From Paraburkholderia edwinii (GTDB taxonomy: Bacteria > Pseudomonadota > Gammaproteobacteria > Burkholderiales > Burkholderiaceae), in assembly GCF_019428685.1 (NCBI RefSeq), contig NZ_CP080095.1, forward strand, positions 4,588,001 through 4,652,000: a stretch of 64,000 nt of DNA. Reading direction: 5' to 3'. The stretch's first letter is position 1. Every line of letters starts with the position of its first letter. Position numbers and translations under genes: made by a program. Below are positions 54,096 to 64,000 of the stretch, piece after piece. The notes below the pieces were generated by a model. The model was not told the origin of the DNA and made no database searches. It saw only the letters and a program-made list of their open reading frames with translations.

Positions 54096-55211
54096 TTGAA
54101 GACCACTCAGCAACAACTGGAATTCACTGCACCGCGCGATGACAATGCGCGGCTTGCCAACCTCTGCGGCCCGCTCGACGAAAACCTGCGGCAGATCGAA
54201 CAGGCGCTCGACGTCACGCTGCAACGCCGCGGCCACCGCATCAGCATTCGCGGGCGCGGCGCGAAAGTCGCGCTCAATGCGCTCGAAAATTTCTACAACA
54301 ACGCGCGCGACCCGCTATCGGTCGACGACATCCAGCTCGCGCTCGTCGAATCGCGTCATCCGGGCAACCACGGCGGAAACCACGCGGGCAACAACGGCCG
54401 GCCGAACGGCGACGACGAAGTGGACCCGAGATTTCGCGGCGACCCCGATCATCCGTTCGACGAACCGGCGAGCGTCGCCACCGACGACGAGGAAGAACTC
54501 GGTCCGAAGCTCTATACGCGCCGCGCCGATCTGCGCGGCCGCACGCCCGCACAGCGCGAATATCTGAAGCAGATCGTTGCGCACGACGTCACGTTCGGCG
54601 TCGGGCCCGCGGGCACCGGCAAGACCTATCTCGCCGTTGCGTGCGCGGTCGACGCGCTCGAGCGCGATCAGGTGAAGCGCATCGTGCTGACGCGCCCCGC
54701 GGTCGAAGCCGGCGAGCGGCTCGGCTTCCTGCCGGGCGACCTCGCGCAGAAAGTCGATCCGTATCTGCGGCCGCTCTACGACGCGTTGTACGACCTGCTC
54801 GGTTTCGACAAGACCGCGAAGATGTTCGAGCGCCAGATGATCGAGATCGCGCCGCTCGCCTATATGCGCGGCCGCACGCTGAATCATGCGTTCATCATCC
54901 TGGACGAAGCGCAGAACACGACGCCCGAACAGATGAAGATGTTCCTCACGCGGATTGGCTTCGGCTCGAAGGCCGTGGTAACCGGTGACACGACGCAGAT
55001 CGACTTGCCGCGCGGCCAGAAAAGCGGGCTGATCGAAGCGGAACAGGTGCTGTCGAATGTGCGTGGTATCGCGCTGACGCGCTTTACAAGCGCCGACGTC
55101 GTGCGTCACCCGCTCGTCGCGCGGATCGTCGAAGCGTACGACGCGCATTCGAAGAAGGAAGACAGGGCGGCCGCCCCGGCACAGGTTCAGGCGGGCGCCA
55201 AAGCCCAATGA
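54096..55211 (+). CDS. PhoH-like ATPase (PhoL type)
   Basis: This 371-residue PhoH-domain protein has Walker A GPAGTGKT (K176), Walker [12 protein letters not shown] and an N-terminal KH-like segment ([20 protein letters not shown]). I prefer TTG 54096, which gives [10 protein letters not shown]; another TTG at 54039 overlaps the miaB stop and is possible. Residues about 88-138 are a Gly/Asn/Asp-rich linker. Its place between miaB and ybeY links it to RNA or ribosome metabolism. ATGA overlaps it with ybeY. Confidence 0.88.
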   Translation: MKTTQQQLEFTAPRDDNARLANLCGPLDENLRQIEQALDVTLQRRGHRISIRGRGAKVALNALENFYNNARDPLSVDDIQLALVESRHPGNHGGNHAGNNGRPNGDDEVDPRFRGDPDHPFDEPASVATDDEEELGPKLYTRRADLRGRTPAQREYLKQIVAHDVTFGVGPAGTGKTYLAVACAVDALERDQVKRIVLTRPAVEAGERLGFLPGDLAQKVDPYLRPLYDALYDLLGFDKTAKMFERQMIEIAPLAYMRGRTLNHAFIILDEAQNTTPEQMKMFLTRIGFGSKAVVTGDTTQIDLPRGQKSGLIEAEQVLSNVRGIALTRFTSADVVRHPLVARIVEAYDAHSKKEDRAAAPAQVQAGAKAQ

Positions 55212-55669
55212 CCCGCGCACCGAAACTTTCGTTGAACCTGCAGTTTCCCGCGGCAAAAGCGTGGCCCGAACACAAGTCGCTGCTGCCGCGCGCAACCGTC
55301 GCAAGCTGGATCAAGGCCGCACTTTTCGCCGACGCGGAACTGGCCGTGCGTTTCGTCGACGCGGAAGAAGGCCGCACACTGAACCGCACCTATCGCGGCA
55401 AGGATTACGCGACCAATGTGCTGACCTTTGCGTACGCGGAATCGGAAGACGATCCGGTCAGCGGCGATCTGATCCTGTGCTGTCCGGTCGTCGAAAAGGA
55501 AGCGGCTGAACAGCATAAGCCGCTTGTCGCGCACTATGCGCACCTGCTCGTTCACGGTACCCTGCACGCTCAGGGCTACGATCACGAGAACGATGCCGAT
55601 GCACAGGAGATGGAAGCGATCGAGAAAGACGTGCTGGCAGGGCTCGGTTTCCCGGACCCTTACCGCTGA
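55208..55669 (+). CDS. ybeY: Endoribonuclease YbeY, rRNA maturation factor
   Basis: This 153-residue metalloprotein has the signature [11 protein letters not shown] with metal ligands H116, H120 and H126, as in all YbeY proteins. It processes the 3' end of 16S rNA precursors and takes part in ribosome quality control. It overlaps the phoH stop by the ATGA tetranucleotide, so the two are translationally coupled. Confidence 0.93.
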   Translation: MTRAPKLSLNLQFPAAKAWPEHKSLLPRATVASWIKAALFADAELAVRFVDAEEGRTLNRTYRGKDYATNVLTFAYAESEDDPVSGDLILCCPVVEKEAAEQHKPLVAHYAHLLVHGTLHAQGYDHENDADAQEMEAIEKDVLAGLGFPDPYR

Positions 55670-55843
55670 ACTCGCTGAACCCGCAGCGGCAACGGCGAGT
55701 CAAACCGCGCTTGATACCTCGCTTAATACCTCTCCTGATGCCGCGTTTCACCGTCGTGATGTCATCGTCGGCGCCCTGTGGCAACTCACGCTTGATATCA
55801 CGTCTGATCGCGGCCCTCAGGCGCCGCTTATCTGGAACGCACC

Positions 55844-56593
55844 GTGACTGCCCGCCATCCCGATCCCGCACCGCCCACTGAGCCTGACGGCCGCGGCTAT
55901 CCGCCGGCGCTCGGCGAATCGCGGCTGCTCTCGGATGAAGAATTGCGTGCGTCGATGGATAAAACGCTCGCGCGCTGGGATCGCATGAGCGACCTGTGGC
56001 TGTTCGGTTATGGCTCGCTGATCTGGAACCCCGGTTTGCCGACCGCCGAAGCCGTCCGCTCGCGCGTGCACGGCTATCACCGCGGGTTATACCTGTGGTC
56101 GCGCGTGAATCGCGGCACACCCGAGCAGCCGGGTCTCGTGCTCGCGCTCGACCGCGGCGGCTCGTGCAGCGGCATCGCGTTTCGCCTCGCGGCCGAGGGC
56201 TCGATACCGCATCTCGAAGCGTTGTGGCGCCGCGAAATGGCGATGGGCTCGTACCGTCCCGCATGGCTGCCGTGCGTGCTCGCCGACGGGCGGCGCGTCG
56301 ACGCGCTCGCGTTCGTGATGCGCCGCGACGTGCCGAGCTATACCGGCAAGCTTTCCGACGAAGTCGTGCGCATCGTGTTCAACTGCGCGACCGGCCGTTA
56401 CGGCACGACGCTCGATTACGTGAACCGCACCGTCGACGCCCTGCGCAAAAGCGGCATGCCTGACCGCGCGCTCGAGGCGCTACTCGCGCGTTGTGATCGA
56501 CAAACGCGGCAAGCGCGCCAAACGCAGCAAGCGCAGCAAACCGCGGAGCCGACCATTCCGGCGAGCGGGCCCCGCGAACCGACCCCGAAGTAA
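55844..56593 (+). CDS. ChaC-type gamma-glutamylcyclotransferase (second paralogue)
   Basis: This 249-residue ChaC protein has YGSLIWNPG (about residues 55-63) and the catalytic-region LWRREMAMGSY. It starts at GTG 55844. It resembles the gene at 7488-8159 but has a 50-residue N-terminal extension and a C-terminal Gln/Ala/Arg tail (RQTRQARQTQQAQQT). It degrades glutathione in the cytosol. It lies between ybeY and corC, which are neighbours in many other bacteria. Confidence 0.86.
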   Translation: MTARHPDPAPPTEPDGRGYPPALGESRLLSDEELRASMDKTLARWDRMSDLWLFGYGSLIWNPGLPTAEAVRSRVHGYHRGLYLWSRVNRGTPEQPGLVLALDRGGSCSGIAFRLAAEGSIPHLEALWRREMAMGSYRPAWLPCVLADGRRVDALAFVMRRDVPSYTGKLSDEVVRIVFNCATGRYGTTLDYVNRTVDALRKSGMPDRALEALLARCDRQTRQARQTQQAQQTAEPTIPASGPREPTPK

Positions 56594-57042
56594 CGCGCCT
56601 TGGCGCGCAAAAACGGCATCGGCCGGAGGCTTGCACTGCGCCGGCCGCGTCCACAGATTAAATTTCTTCACCTCACGCCGCAGGTTTATCCGTTAGGATA
56701 AAAACACGTACCGCCCGCTAGCACGACCGCCGGCGCCGTGGCGAACGCCCGTGCAGAAGCCTCCAGATGTCCAGTCAAAGCCGATCGGCAGGCCTGCCGC
56801 GGCAAAACCGGGCTCGGTCTGGCCGATTCATAGGCCGATTCATGGGTCGGGTCACAGGCCGATTCATAGGCCGATTCACAGGCCGACTGATAGACCGCCG
56901 CGCCGGCTAAGCCGCAGGCCGCGCGCCGGCCAGCCCCGGGCCTGCAACAAGGCCATGCCCGGCGGGACACGGACGCGCCATGCGTGTGGTGTATCCTTAA
57001 CACTCTGCAACAGCGCGCCGGGCACGAGCCGGGCGCACCACC
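56594..57042. other. Intergenic region upstream of corC
   Basis: These 449 bp have no supported gene. They contain a 7-bp stem with tetraloop, TTTATCC-GTTA-GGATAAA (56685-56702), and six 12-bp tandem repeats (56821-56892). No clear promoter was recognised, although corC must have one here or be read from upstream. Confidence 0.5.
56821..56892 (+). repeat. Six 12-bp tandem repeats upstream of corC
   Basis: Units of 12 bp with consensus GGCCGATTCATA start at 56821, 56833, 56845, 56857, 56869 and 56881. Copies 1 and 4 are exact; copy 3 (GGTCGGGTCACA) is the most diverged. They lie about 150 bp before corC. Confidence 0.93.
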
Positions 57043-57939
57043 ATGAACGACACGTATCCCAGTCGACGATCTGCCAGCGACAAACCCACCGAAAAGCGCT
57101 CACTGCTCGAGCGACTGACCGACTTCATCTCGCCAGAGCCCGATTCCCGCGGCGAACTCCTCGAAATCCTGCAGGACGCGCACGAACGTAACCTGATCGA
57201 CGCCGATTCGCTCTCGATGATCGAAGGCGTGTTCCAGGTGTCGGAACTGAGCGCGCGCGACATCATGGTGCCCCGCGCACAGATGGACGCGATCAACATC
57301 GCCGACACGCCCGCCGACTTCATCCCGTTCATGCTCGAAAAGGCGCACTCGCGCTACCCGGTCTACGAAGGCAATCGCGACAACGTGATCGGCGTGCTGC
57401 TCGCGAAAGACCTGCTGCGCTACTACGCGGAAGAAGAATTCGACGTGCGCGGCATGCTGCGGCCCGCGGTGTTCATTCCGGAATCGAAGCGCCTCAACGT
57501 GCTGCTGCATGACTTTCGCGTGAACCGCAATCACATCGCGATCGTCGTCGACGAATACGGCGGCGTCGCGGGGCTGATCACGATCGAGGATGTGCTCGAG
57601 CAGATCGTCGGCGATATCGAGGATGAATACGACTTCGACGAAGAAAGCGGCAATATCATCGCGTCGCCGGACGGGCGTTATCGCGTGCGCGCGCTGACCG
57701 AAATCGAGCAGTTCAACGAAGAATTCGGCACGCACCTGTCGGACGAAGAAAACGACACGATCGGCGGACTCGTCACGCATCACTTCGGGCGCGTGCCGCA
57801 TCGCGGCGAAAAGGTGCGCCTCGGTGATCTGATTTTCGAAGTGCTGCGCGCCGACGCGCGGCAAATTCATATGCTGCTCGTGCGCAAGGACCCGCTCGCG
57901 GGTCAGCGCGAGCGCGACGCACAGCACGTCGGAACCTGA
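57043..57939 (+). CDS. corC: CorC/HlyC-family CBS and transporter-associated-domain protein
   Basis: This 298-residue cytosolic protein has two CBS motifs (MVPRAQMDAINI, about residues 75-130, and VNRNHIAIVVDEYGGVAGLITIEDVLEQIVGDIEDEYD, about 155-200) and a C-terminal CorC_HlyC FAD-like fold (RYRVRALTEIEQFNEEFGTHLSDEE). It is associated with magnesium/cobalt efflux. It lacks membrane helices, as expected for CorC rather than CNNM. It is upstream of lnt, the usual order. Confidence 0.92.
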   Translation: MNDTYPSRRSASDKPTEKRSLLERLTDFISPEPDSRGELLEILQDAHERNLIDADSLSMIEGVFQVSELSARDIMVPRAQMDAINIADTPADFIPFMLEKAHSRYPVYEGNRDNVIGVLLAKDLLRYYAEEEFDVRGMLRPAVFIPESKRLNVLLHDFRVNRNHIAIVVDEYGGVAGLITIEDVLEQIVGDIEDEYDFDEESGNIIASPDGRYRVRALTEIEQFNEEFGTHLSDEENDTIGGLVTHHFGRVPHRGEKVRLGDLIFEVLRADARQIHMLLVRKDPLAGQRERDAQHVGT

Positions 57940-58181
57940 TCGCGCTTTCCGGATCCGGCAGCGAGAACGCAACACGGCTGCAGGCGAACGCGCGCGGCTC
58001 GTCCAGGGCTCATACGGGGCTCGTCCCGGGCTCGCGAGGGGCTGACTTAGTCCGCACGCCGCGGCTGCGGCCGTCGCCGCAAGAGAAACAAGTCGCGGCA
58101 TGTCAACGATAAGCCGCGGCAGCACGCTACCGTAAGCAACGCACCTGCAACACCACCATAACGAACGCACCGGAACGCAAC

Positions 58182-59855
58182 ATGGCCGACCCGATCCCCT
58201 CCCGTCTGCCCCGTGGCGTGACGCCCAACGACGCGACAGCCGCCCGCCGCACGTTGCCGCGCTGGCACTACCTCGCGGCGCTTGCCGCGGGCGCCCTCAA
58301 TACGCTGTCGTTTGCGCCGACGCCGCATGGCGGCTGGCTCGAACTCGCGATCTTCGTTTTCTTCTATGCGTGGCTCACGCGCGCGACCGGCTGGAAGAGC
58401 GCCGCACTGACCGGCTTCGCGTTCGGCTTCGGCAACTTCGTGTCGGGCATCTGGTGGCTATACGTGAGCATGCACGTCTACGGTGGCATGGCCGCACCGC
58501 TGGCGGGCGGCGCGGTCGTGCTGTTCTCGATGTATCTCGCGCTATACCCGGCGTTTTCGGCAGCCTTGTGGTCGTTCTGCGCGGGACACGCCCGCAACGG
58601 CAAAGCCGACGACACGCCGTTCTCGCCGACCTGGCATGGCGCCTTCGCGTTCGCGAGCGCGTGGGCGCTCGGCGAGTGGCTGCGCGGCACGGTCTTCACC
58701 GGCTTCCCGTGGCTCGCGAGCGGTTATCCGCAAGTCGACGGGCCGTTCGCAGGCTTTGCGGCGCTGGCGGGCGTGTATGGCGTCGCCTGGGTGCTGGCGT
58801 TGACGGCCGCATTGATTGCGCAGGCGTTGCTGCGCGCACGCATAAGCCGCGCACGCATCGTCGCGCCCGCGGCCATCGCCATCGCGCTGATCGCGGCCGG
58901 CTTGCTGCTGCCGCTCGCGTCATGGACGCATGCCGCGAACGCCACGTTAACCGTGCGCCTCCTGCAAGGCAACGTGAAGCAAGACATGAAGTTCGAAGAA
59001 GCGAGCGTGATCGAGGAAATCGCTGAATATCAGAAGATGATCATCGCGAAGCCGGCCGACCTGATCGTCACGCCCGAAACCGCGATTCCGGTGCTGGCGC
59101 AGGACATCCCCGTCGCATTCGCCGAAACGATACGCGGCTTCGCCGATTCGACCGGCTCGTCGATCCTGTTCGGCGCGATCGGCGGCACGATCACGCCGGA
59201 CGGCCAGGTGGTCGACTATACGAACAGCTTTTACGGCATCACGCCGAACGATAAAAGCGTGTACCACTACGCCAAGCATCATCTCGTGCCGTTCGGCGAA
59301 TTTGTGCCGTTCGGCTTCCACTGGTTCGTCAACCTGATGAACATTCCGCTCGGCGACTTCGCGCGCGGCGCCGCGGTGCAAAAGCCGTTCTTCGTGCATA
59401 ACCAGGCGGTATCGGTCGATATCTGCTACGAGGATATTTTCGGCGAAGAGATCGCACGCACGATCCGCGAGAACCCGACGCCGGCCGGCATCCTGATCAA
59501 CGTGACGAACCTCGCGTGGTTCGGCGATACGATCGCGCTCGACCAGCATCTGCAGATGGCGCGCATGCGTTCGCTCGAAACGGGCCGGCCGATGCTGGCC
59601 GCGACCAACACCGGCGTGACCGCCGCCATCGACGAACACGGCAAGGTCATCGGGCGCCTGCCGACTTTCACCGTAGGCTCGCTCGATGTGACGATCCAGG
59701 GCATGGCCGGCGACACGCCGTACATCACGAGCGGCAACAACACGGTGCTCGCGGCGTCGCTGTTTCTGCTTGCATTCGGGTTCGCGTTCGGCCCGTCGCG
59801 GGTGGACCGCCGCCGCAAAAACGCCGGTAAGGACGCCGGCAAAAAACGCCGATAA
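58182..59855 (+). CDS. lnt: Apolipoprotein N-acyltransferase
   Basis: This 557-residue protein has N-terminal membrane helices (residues about 25-260) and a periplasmic nitrilase-like domain with the catalytic triad E299 (TPETAIP), K365 (AKHHLVPFGE) and C415 (ICYEDIF). It adds the third acyl chain to lipoproteins in the inner membrane. Compared with E. coli Lnt (512 aa) it is slightly long, ending in a basic tail. It follows corC, as in E. coli, and precedes glyQ. Confidence 0.95.
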   Translation: MADPIPSRLPRGVTPNDATAARRTLPRWHYLAALAAGALNTLSFAPTPHGGWLELAIFVFFYAWLTRATGWKSAALTGFAFGFGNFVSGIWWLYVSMHVYGGMAAPLAGGAVVLFSMYLALYPAFSAALWSFCAGHARNGKADDTPFSPTWHGAFAFASAWALGEWLRGTVFTGFPWLASGYPQVDGPFAGFAALAGVYGVAWVLALTAALIAQALLRARISRARIVAPAAIAIALIAAGLLLPLASWTHAANATLTVRLLQGNVKQDMKFEEASVIEEIAEYQKMIIAKPADLIVTPETAIPVLAQDIPVAFAETIRGFADSTGSSILFGAIGGTITPDGQVVDYTNSFYGITPNDKSVYHYAKHHLVPFGEFVPFGFHWFVNLMNIPLGDFARGAAVQKPFFVHNQAVSVDICYEDIFGEEIARTIRENPTPAGILINVTNLAWFGDTIALDQHLQMARMRSLETGRPMLAATNTGVTAAIDEHGKVIGRLPTFTVGSLDVTIQGMAGDTPYITSGNNTVLAASLFLLAFGFAFGPSRVDRRRKNAGKDAGKKRR

Positions 59856-60073
59856 AAGTGCAGACGAGGCCGCGCCCAACGACGCAAACCGCAATCGCCC
59901 CATCGACTGAACGAGGCTGAGCGGCACGCAAAGTCTCAACGTAACGCCAATCCGGTAAAATTCAGGGTTTTAGCACTGGGCCGCGCGACGGCCCGCCGCC
60001 GGACCGGAGCATGCAGCGGTCGGTCCCGCGGCGGTTCGAATGCGCGCCGCACTTCCCGCCGGAAAGGCACTTC

Positions 60074-61081
60074 ATGCTCACGTTTCAGCAAATCATCCTG
60101 ACGCTGCAGTCCTACTGGGACAAGCAGGGTTGCGCGCTGCTCCAGCCGATCGACATGGAAGTCGGCGCCGGCACCTCGCACGTCCATACGTTCCTTCGTG
60201 CGATCGGCCCCGAGCCGTGGCGCGCGGCTTACGTGCAGCCCTCGCGCCGTCCGAAGGACGGCCGCTACGGCGAGAACCCGAACCGCCTGCAGCATTACTA
60301 CCAGTACCAGGTGGTGCTGAAGCCGGCCCCCGAAGACATCCTCGACCTGTACCTTGGCTCGCTCGAAGCGCTCGGCTTCGATCTGAAGCAGAACGACGTG
60401 CGCTTCGTCGAAGACGACTGGGAAAATCCGACGCTCGGCGCATGGGGTCTCGGCTGGGAAGTCTGGTTGAACGGCATGGAAGTCACGCAGTTCACCTACT
60501 TCCAGCAGGTCGGCAAACTCGACTGCAAACCGGTGCTCGGCGAAATCACGTACGGGCTCGAGCGCCTCGCGATGTATCTGCAAAAGGTCGAGAACGTCTA
60601 CGACCTCGTCTGGACCGAGTGGGAAGAACAAGGCCCGAATGGCCCTGAAATGCGGCGCCTCACCTATGGCGACGTGTACCACCAGAACGAAGTCGAACAG
60701 TCGACGTACAACTTCGAGCAGGCCAACGTCGAACTGCTGTTCACGTTCTTCAATAGCTACGAAGCGGAAGCGAAGCGCATGATCGACGCGCATCTGCCGC
60801 TGCCCGCGTACGAGCTCGTGCTCAAGGCCGGCCACACGTTCAACCTGCTCGATGCGCGCGGCGCGATCTCGGTCACCGAACGCGCGGCGTATATCGGCCG
60901 CATCCGCAATCTGTCGAGCTTTGTCGCGCAGGCTTATTACGAGTCGCGCGAAAAGCTCGGTTTCCCGATGCTCGGCAACCCGGTGCACGCGGTGCCCGGC
61001 CTCGAAACCGACGAACAGGAAGCCGCGAAGCCGGCCTGGGCGCCGTCGCTGAAGCTCGAGCCGAAGTTCGACAAAGACTGA
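60074..61081 (+). CDS. glyQ: Glycyl-tRNA synthetase alpha subunit
   Basis: This 335-residue class II aminoacyl-tRNA synthetase alpha subunit starts [20 protein letters not shown] at ATG 60074 with GGAAAGG upstream. Motifs include [43 protein letters not shown] and [14 protein letters not shown]. It forms an alpha2beta2 enzyme with GlyS, encoded 17 bp downstream. Confidence 0.97.
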   Translation: MLTFQQIILTLQSYWDKQGCALLQPIDMEVGAGTSHVHTFLRAIGPEPWRAAYVQPSRRPKDGRYGENPNRLQHYYQYQVVLKPAPEDILDLYLGSLEALGFDLKQNDVRFVEDDWENPTLGAWGLGWEVWLNGMEVTQFTYFQQVGKLDCKPVLGEITYGLERLAMYLQKVENVYDLVWTEWEEQGPNGPEMRRLTYGDVYHQNEVEQSTYNFEQANVELLFTFFNSYEAEAKRMIDAHLPLPAYELVLKAGHTFNLLDARGAISVTERAAYIGRIRNLSSFVAQAYYESREKLGFPMLGNPVHAVPGLETDEQEAAKPAWAPSLKLEPKFDKD

Positions 61082-61098
61082 CGAGACAAGAACACATC

Positions 61099-63207
61099 AT
61101 GCATTCCCAACACGCCACCCTGCTCGTCGAACTGTTGACCGAAGAGCTGCCGCCGAAAGCGCTTGCGCGTCTCGGCGACGCGTTCGCCGAAGGCATTGCG
61201 CAGCGCCTCGCGGCGCGCGATCTGATCGAAGGCGAGCTGTCGTTCGAACGCTATGCCACGCCGCGGCGCCTCGCGGTCACCGTCAACAACGTGCGCGCGG
61301 TCGCGCCGGAAAAGCACGTGCGCGAAAAGGTGCTGCCGGTATCGGTTGCGCTCGATGCGAACGGCCAGCCCACCGCGCCGCTCGCGAAGAAGCTCGCCGC
61401 GCTCGGCTTTGCCGATTTTTCGGTGAGCGATCTCGAACGCGCATCGGACGGCAAGGCTGAAGCATTCTTCCTGCGCTATGCGGCGCCTGGCGCGACGCTC
61501 GCCGAGGGCCTGCAGGCCGCGCTCGACGAAACACTCGCCAAGCTGCCTATTCCGAAGGTCATGACCTATCAGCGCCCGGACGGCACCAACGTGCAATTCG
61601 TGCGCCCCGTGCATCGTCTGACTGTTCTGCACGACAACCGGATCGTGCCCGTCAGCGCATTCGGTATCGACGCGGACGACACGACGCTGGGCCATCGCTT
61701 TCTCTCGGAAGGCTTCGTGCAGATCCAGCATGCGCATGCGTATGCGGAAACGTTGCGTCATCGCGGCCACGTGGTCGCGAACTTCTCCGACCGCAAGAAC
61801 GTGATCCGCTCGCACCTGCTCGCGCATGCGAACGGCGATCAGGTCGTGATGCCTGAAGCGCTGCTCGACGAAGTGACGTCGCTCGTCGAATGGCCGGTTG
61901 TCTACGCATGCCGTTTCGAGGACGAGTTCCTGCAGGTGCCGCAGGAATGCCTGATCCTCACGATGCAGACGAACCAGAAATATTTCGCGCTGACCGATGC
62001 GAACGGCAAGCTGCGCTCGCGCTTTCTGATCGTCTCGAACATCGAGACCGATACGCCCGTCGATATCGTCGAGGGTAATGAACGTGTCGTGCGCCCGCGT
62101 CTGGCCGACGCGAAGTTCTTCTTCGAGCAGGACAAGAAGAAGCCGCTCGCGGACCGCGTGCCGCTGCTGGCGAACGTCGTGTATCACAACAAGCTCGGCT
62201 CGACGCTGCAGCGCGTCGAGCGCATCGAAGCGCTCGCCGGCGAAATCGCGGCGCTGACGGGCGCCGACGTCGCGCTCGCGAAACGCGCCGCGCGCCTCGC
62301 GAAGGCGGACTTGATCACCGATATGGTCGGCGAGTTCCCCGAGCTGCAAGGCACGATGGGGACGTACTACGCGCGGCATGACGGCGAAGCCGACGAAGTC
62401 GCGCTCGCATGCTCGGAGCACTATCAGCCGCGTTTCTCCGGCGATGCGCTACCCGCCACCGCAACGGGCACGACCGTCGCGCTCGCGGACAAGCTCGAAA
62501 CGCTCGTCGGCATCTGGGGCATCGGCCTGCAGCCGACCGGCGAAAAAGACCCGTTCGCGCTGCGCCGCCATGCACTCGGCGTGCTGCGCATTCTGGTCGA
62601 GAAGCAGTTGCCGGTCGATCTCGTTCAATTGCTGCGCGCCGCGCACCGGCAGTTTGCCGCGCTGCCGGCTGTCGCCGATTCGACGTCCGCGCTCTACGAA
62701 TTCTTTATGGACCGCCTGCGCGGTCTGCTGCGCGAGCGCGGTTATGGTGCGGGCGAAATCGACGCCGTGCTCGCGCTGAATCCGACGCGCCTCGACGATA
62801 TCGTCGCGCGCCTCGACGCCGTGCGCGAATTCGCGGCGCTGGCTGAGGCGGCATCGCTTGCCGCGGCAAACAAGCGGATTTCGAACATCCTGAAGAAGTC
62901 CGAAGGCGCGGCAGCCGACGGCGCGCAGGCCACCGTGCAGGCGGCATTGCTTGTCGAAAGCGCGGAGAAGGCACTGCATGCGCAGCTCGAACAGGTTGCG
63001 CCGCGCGTGCAGTCGCAGCTCGCGGAGCGTCAGTACACAGGCGCGCTGTCCGCGCTCGCGGCGCTGCGCGAACCGGTCGACACGTTCTTCAACGACGTGA
63101 TGGTCAACGCCGAAGACCCGGCGTTGCGCGCGAACCGGCTAGCCCTGCTCGGTGCACTGCACCAGCAGATGAACTGCGTCGCCGATATTTCGCGGCTCGC
63201 CGCCTGA
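61099..63207 (+). CDS. glyS: Glycyl-tRNA synthetase beta subunit
   Basis: This 702-residue protein opens [26 protein letters not shown], the GlyS signature, and carries the HD-like and DALR anticodon-binding regions ([46 protein letters not shown]). It is full length for the family. It is followed after 10 bp by gmhB. Confidence 0.97.
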   Translation: MHSQHATLLVELLTEELPPKALARLGDAFAEGIAQRLAARDLIEGELSFERYATPRRLAVTVNNVRAVAPEKHVREKVLPVSVALDANGQPTAPLAKKLAALGFADFSVSDLERASDGKAEAFFLRYAAPGATLAEGLQAALDETLAKLPIPKVMTYQRPDGTNVQFVRPVHRLTVLHDNRIVPVSAFGIDADDTTLGHRFLSEGFVQIQHAHAYAETLRHRGHVVANFSDRKNVIRSHLLAHANGDQVVMPEALLDEVTSLVEWPVVYACRFEDEFLQVPQECLILTMQTNQKYFALTDANGKLRSRFLIVSNIETDTPVDIVEGNERVVRPRLADAKFFFEQDKKKPLADRVPLLANVVYHNKLGSTLQRVERIEALAGEIAALTGADVALAKRAARLAKADLITDMVGEFPELQGTMGTYYARHDGEADEVALACSEHYQPRFSGDALPATATGTTVALADKLETLVGIWGIGLQPTGEKDPFALRRHALGVLRILVEKQLPVDLVQLLRAAHRQFAALPAVADSTSALYEFFMDRLRGLLRERGYGAGEIDAVLALNPTRLDDIVARLDAVREFAALAEAASLAAANKRISNILKKSEGAAADGAQATVQAALLVESAEKALHAQLEQVAPRVQSQLAERQYTGALSALAALREPVDTFFNDVMVNAEDPALRANRLALLGALHQQMNCVADISRLAA

Positions 63208-63217
63208 GCGCCCCACC

Positions 63218-63775
63218 ATGGCCAGCCAAAAGAAAATCGTGGTGCTCGACCGGGACGGCGTGATCAATGTCGACTCGGAGGCGTTCATCAAGTCGCCGGA
63301 CGAATGGGTCGCGTTGCCCGGCAGTCTCGATGCGATCGCGCGGCTCAATCAGGCCGGCTATCGCGTCGCGATCGCAACGAACCAGTCGGGCATCGGACGC
63401 GGCCTGTTCGACATGGCAGCGTTGAACGCGATGCATGAAAAGATGCATCGGATGGCGGCCACGGTCGGCGCGCGCATCGACACGATCTTCTTCTGCCCGC
63501 ATACGGCCGAAGACCAGTGCGAATGCCGCAAGCCGAAGCCCGGCATGCTGAAGATGATCGCCGAGCGGTACGACATCGATCCGAAAGGCACGCCCGCGGT
63601 CGGCGATTCGCTGCGCGATCTGCAGGCGGGCGCGGCGCTCGGCTTTACGCCGCACCTGGTGCTGACCGGCAAAGGGCAAAAGACGCTGGCCGCCGGCGGC
63701 CTGCCCGAAGGCACGCGCATTCACGACGACCTGCGCGCCTTTGCTTTGGATTTCCTCGCCGAAGAACAGGATTGA
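63218..63775 (+). CDS. gmhB: D-glycero-beta-D-manno-heptose-1,7-bisphosphate 7-phosphatase
   Basis: This 185-residue HAD phosphatase of the histidinol-phosphatase-like group has nucleophile D11 and acid/base D13 (VLDRDGVIN), ATNQSGIGRG, the zinc-loop cysteine set CPHTAEDQCECRKPKPG, and VGDSLRDLQAG. It makes heptose precursor for lipopolysaccharide. It is between glyS and plsC, the known Burkholderia order. Confidence 0.94.
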   Translation: MASQKKIVVLDRDGVINVDSEAFIKSPDEWVALPGSLDAIARLNQAGYRVAIATNQSGIGRGLFDMAALNAMHEKMHRMAATVGARIDTIFFCPHTAEDQCECRKPKPGMLKMIAERYDIDPKGTPAVGDSLRDLQAGAALGFTPHLVLTGKGQKTLAAGGLPEGTRIHDDLRAFALDFLAEEQD

Positions 63776-63815
63776 TGCGCGTCGTGAGCATCACCGATAC
63801 CCGTTGAACCGACCG

Positions 63816-64000
63816 ATGCGCTTTATACGCTCCCTGCTGCTCTTTATCTTTTTCATCGTCTTCACGATTCCGTATGCGACGGCCTGCTTTATCGCGTTTC
63901 CGTTCATGCATGCGGACCGGCGCTACTGGATGGCGGTCGGCTGGTGCAAATCCGTATTCGTGGTGCTGCGCGGCGTAAATGGCATCCGTCATCAGGTGCA
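63816..64000 (+). CDS. plsC: 1-acyl-sn-glycerol-3-phosphate acyltransferase, 5' part only
   Basis: The first 61 residues are visible: MRFIRSLLLFIFFIVFTIPY, an N-terminal membrane segment, then CFIAFPFMHADRRYWMAVGWCKSVFVVLRGVNGIRHQV. This is the usual opening of bacterial PlsC (LPA acyltransferase). The catalytic HX4D lies beyond the window edge, so the call rests on the start and on the position after gmhB. It is cut by the window, not broken. Confidence 0.85.
   Translation, partial: MRFIRSLLLFIFFIVFTIPYATACFIAFPFMHADRRYWMAVGWCKSVFVVLRGVNGIRHQV

Noticed and set aside
63816..64000. plsC as a truncated pseudogene
   Set aside because: It is simply cut by the window edge; the frame is open to the last base.

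Overview
The window comes from the chromosome of a high-GC member of the Burkholderiaceae, most like Paraburkholderia/Burkholderia; the genus cannot be fixed from the sequence alone. The evidence is the run miaB-phoH-ybeY-(chaC)-corC-lnt-glyQ-glyS-gmhB-plsC at the right end, an FMN riboswitch before a stand-alone ribB, a glpR/glpD/glpK locus, and a set of LysR regulators with divergent targets typical of this family. No insertion sequence, prophage, CRISPR array, tRNA or rRNA was seen.

Layout. 1-7300 is a low-oxygen/stress cluster: three universal stress proteins, a NarL-type response regulator, a single-domain receiver, an FNR regulator with all four Fe-S cysteines, a small unknown protein, a CBS-BON protein and a soluble PAS histidine kinase. 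Two FNR boxes (177-190 and 5979-5992) and a GacA/NarL-like inverted repeat (3385-3402) suggest the cluster is wired to its own regulators. 7488-14501 holds a ChaC gamma-glutamylcyclotransferase and a complete RND efflux operon. 14596-22217 holds an NTF2-like protein, an old-yellow-enzyme gene flanked by two paralogous LysR genes, a glutathione S-transferase, a PrpF-family isomerase, an ArsI-like C-As lyase and a methyltransferase. 22585-25466 has a SerC aminotransferase and a TPR/ATP-grasp protein of unknown function. 25504-31364 is carbon catabolism: a tartrate/malate-type MFS and dehydrogenase with a divergent LysR, then a GntR/FCD regulator divergent from D-galactonate dehydratase.

31656-40320 is mixed: small proteins, CopD, a c4-like diheme cytochrome with a triheme cytochrome c, a TrhA/hemolysin III protein, RhlE helicase, a flavin split-barrel protein and a diiron ferritin-like/desaturase-like protein. 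40771-47045 is the glycerol regulon (glpR, glpD, glpK, a HAD phosphatase coupled to glpK). 47271-52476 holds ribB with its riboswitch, an XRE-cupin regulator with a repetitive N-terminus, an MFS exporter, a VOC protein and a divergent LysR. 52666-64000 is the conserved housekeeping block for tRNA modification, ribosome maturation, lipoprotein acylation, glycyl-tRNA synthesis, heptose and phospholipid synthesis; plsC runs off the window.

A recurring oddity is short tandem repeats with 12, 13, 15 or 27 bp periods (9585, 16219, 31973, 41542, 49190, 56821). They lie in intergenic DNA, across a stop codon, or inside low-complexity protein tails.
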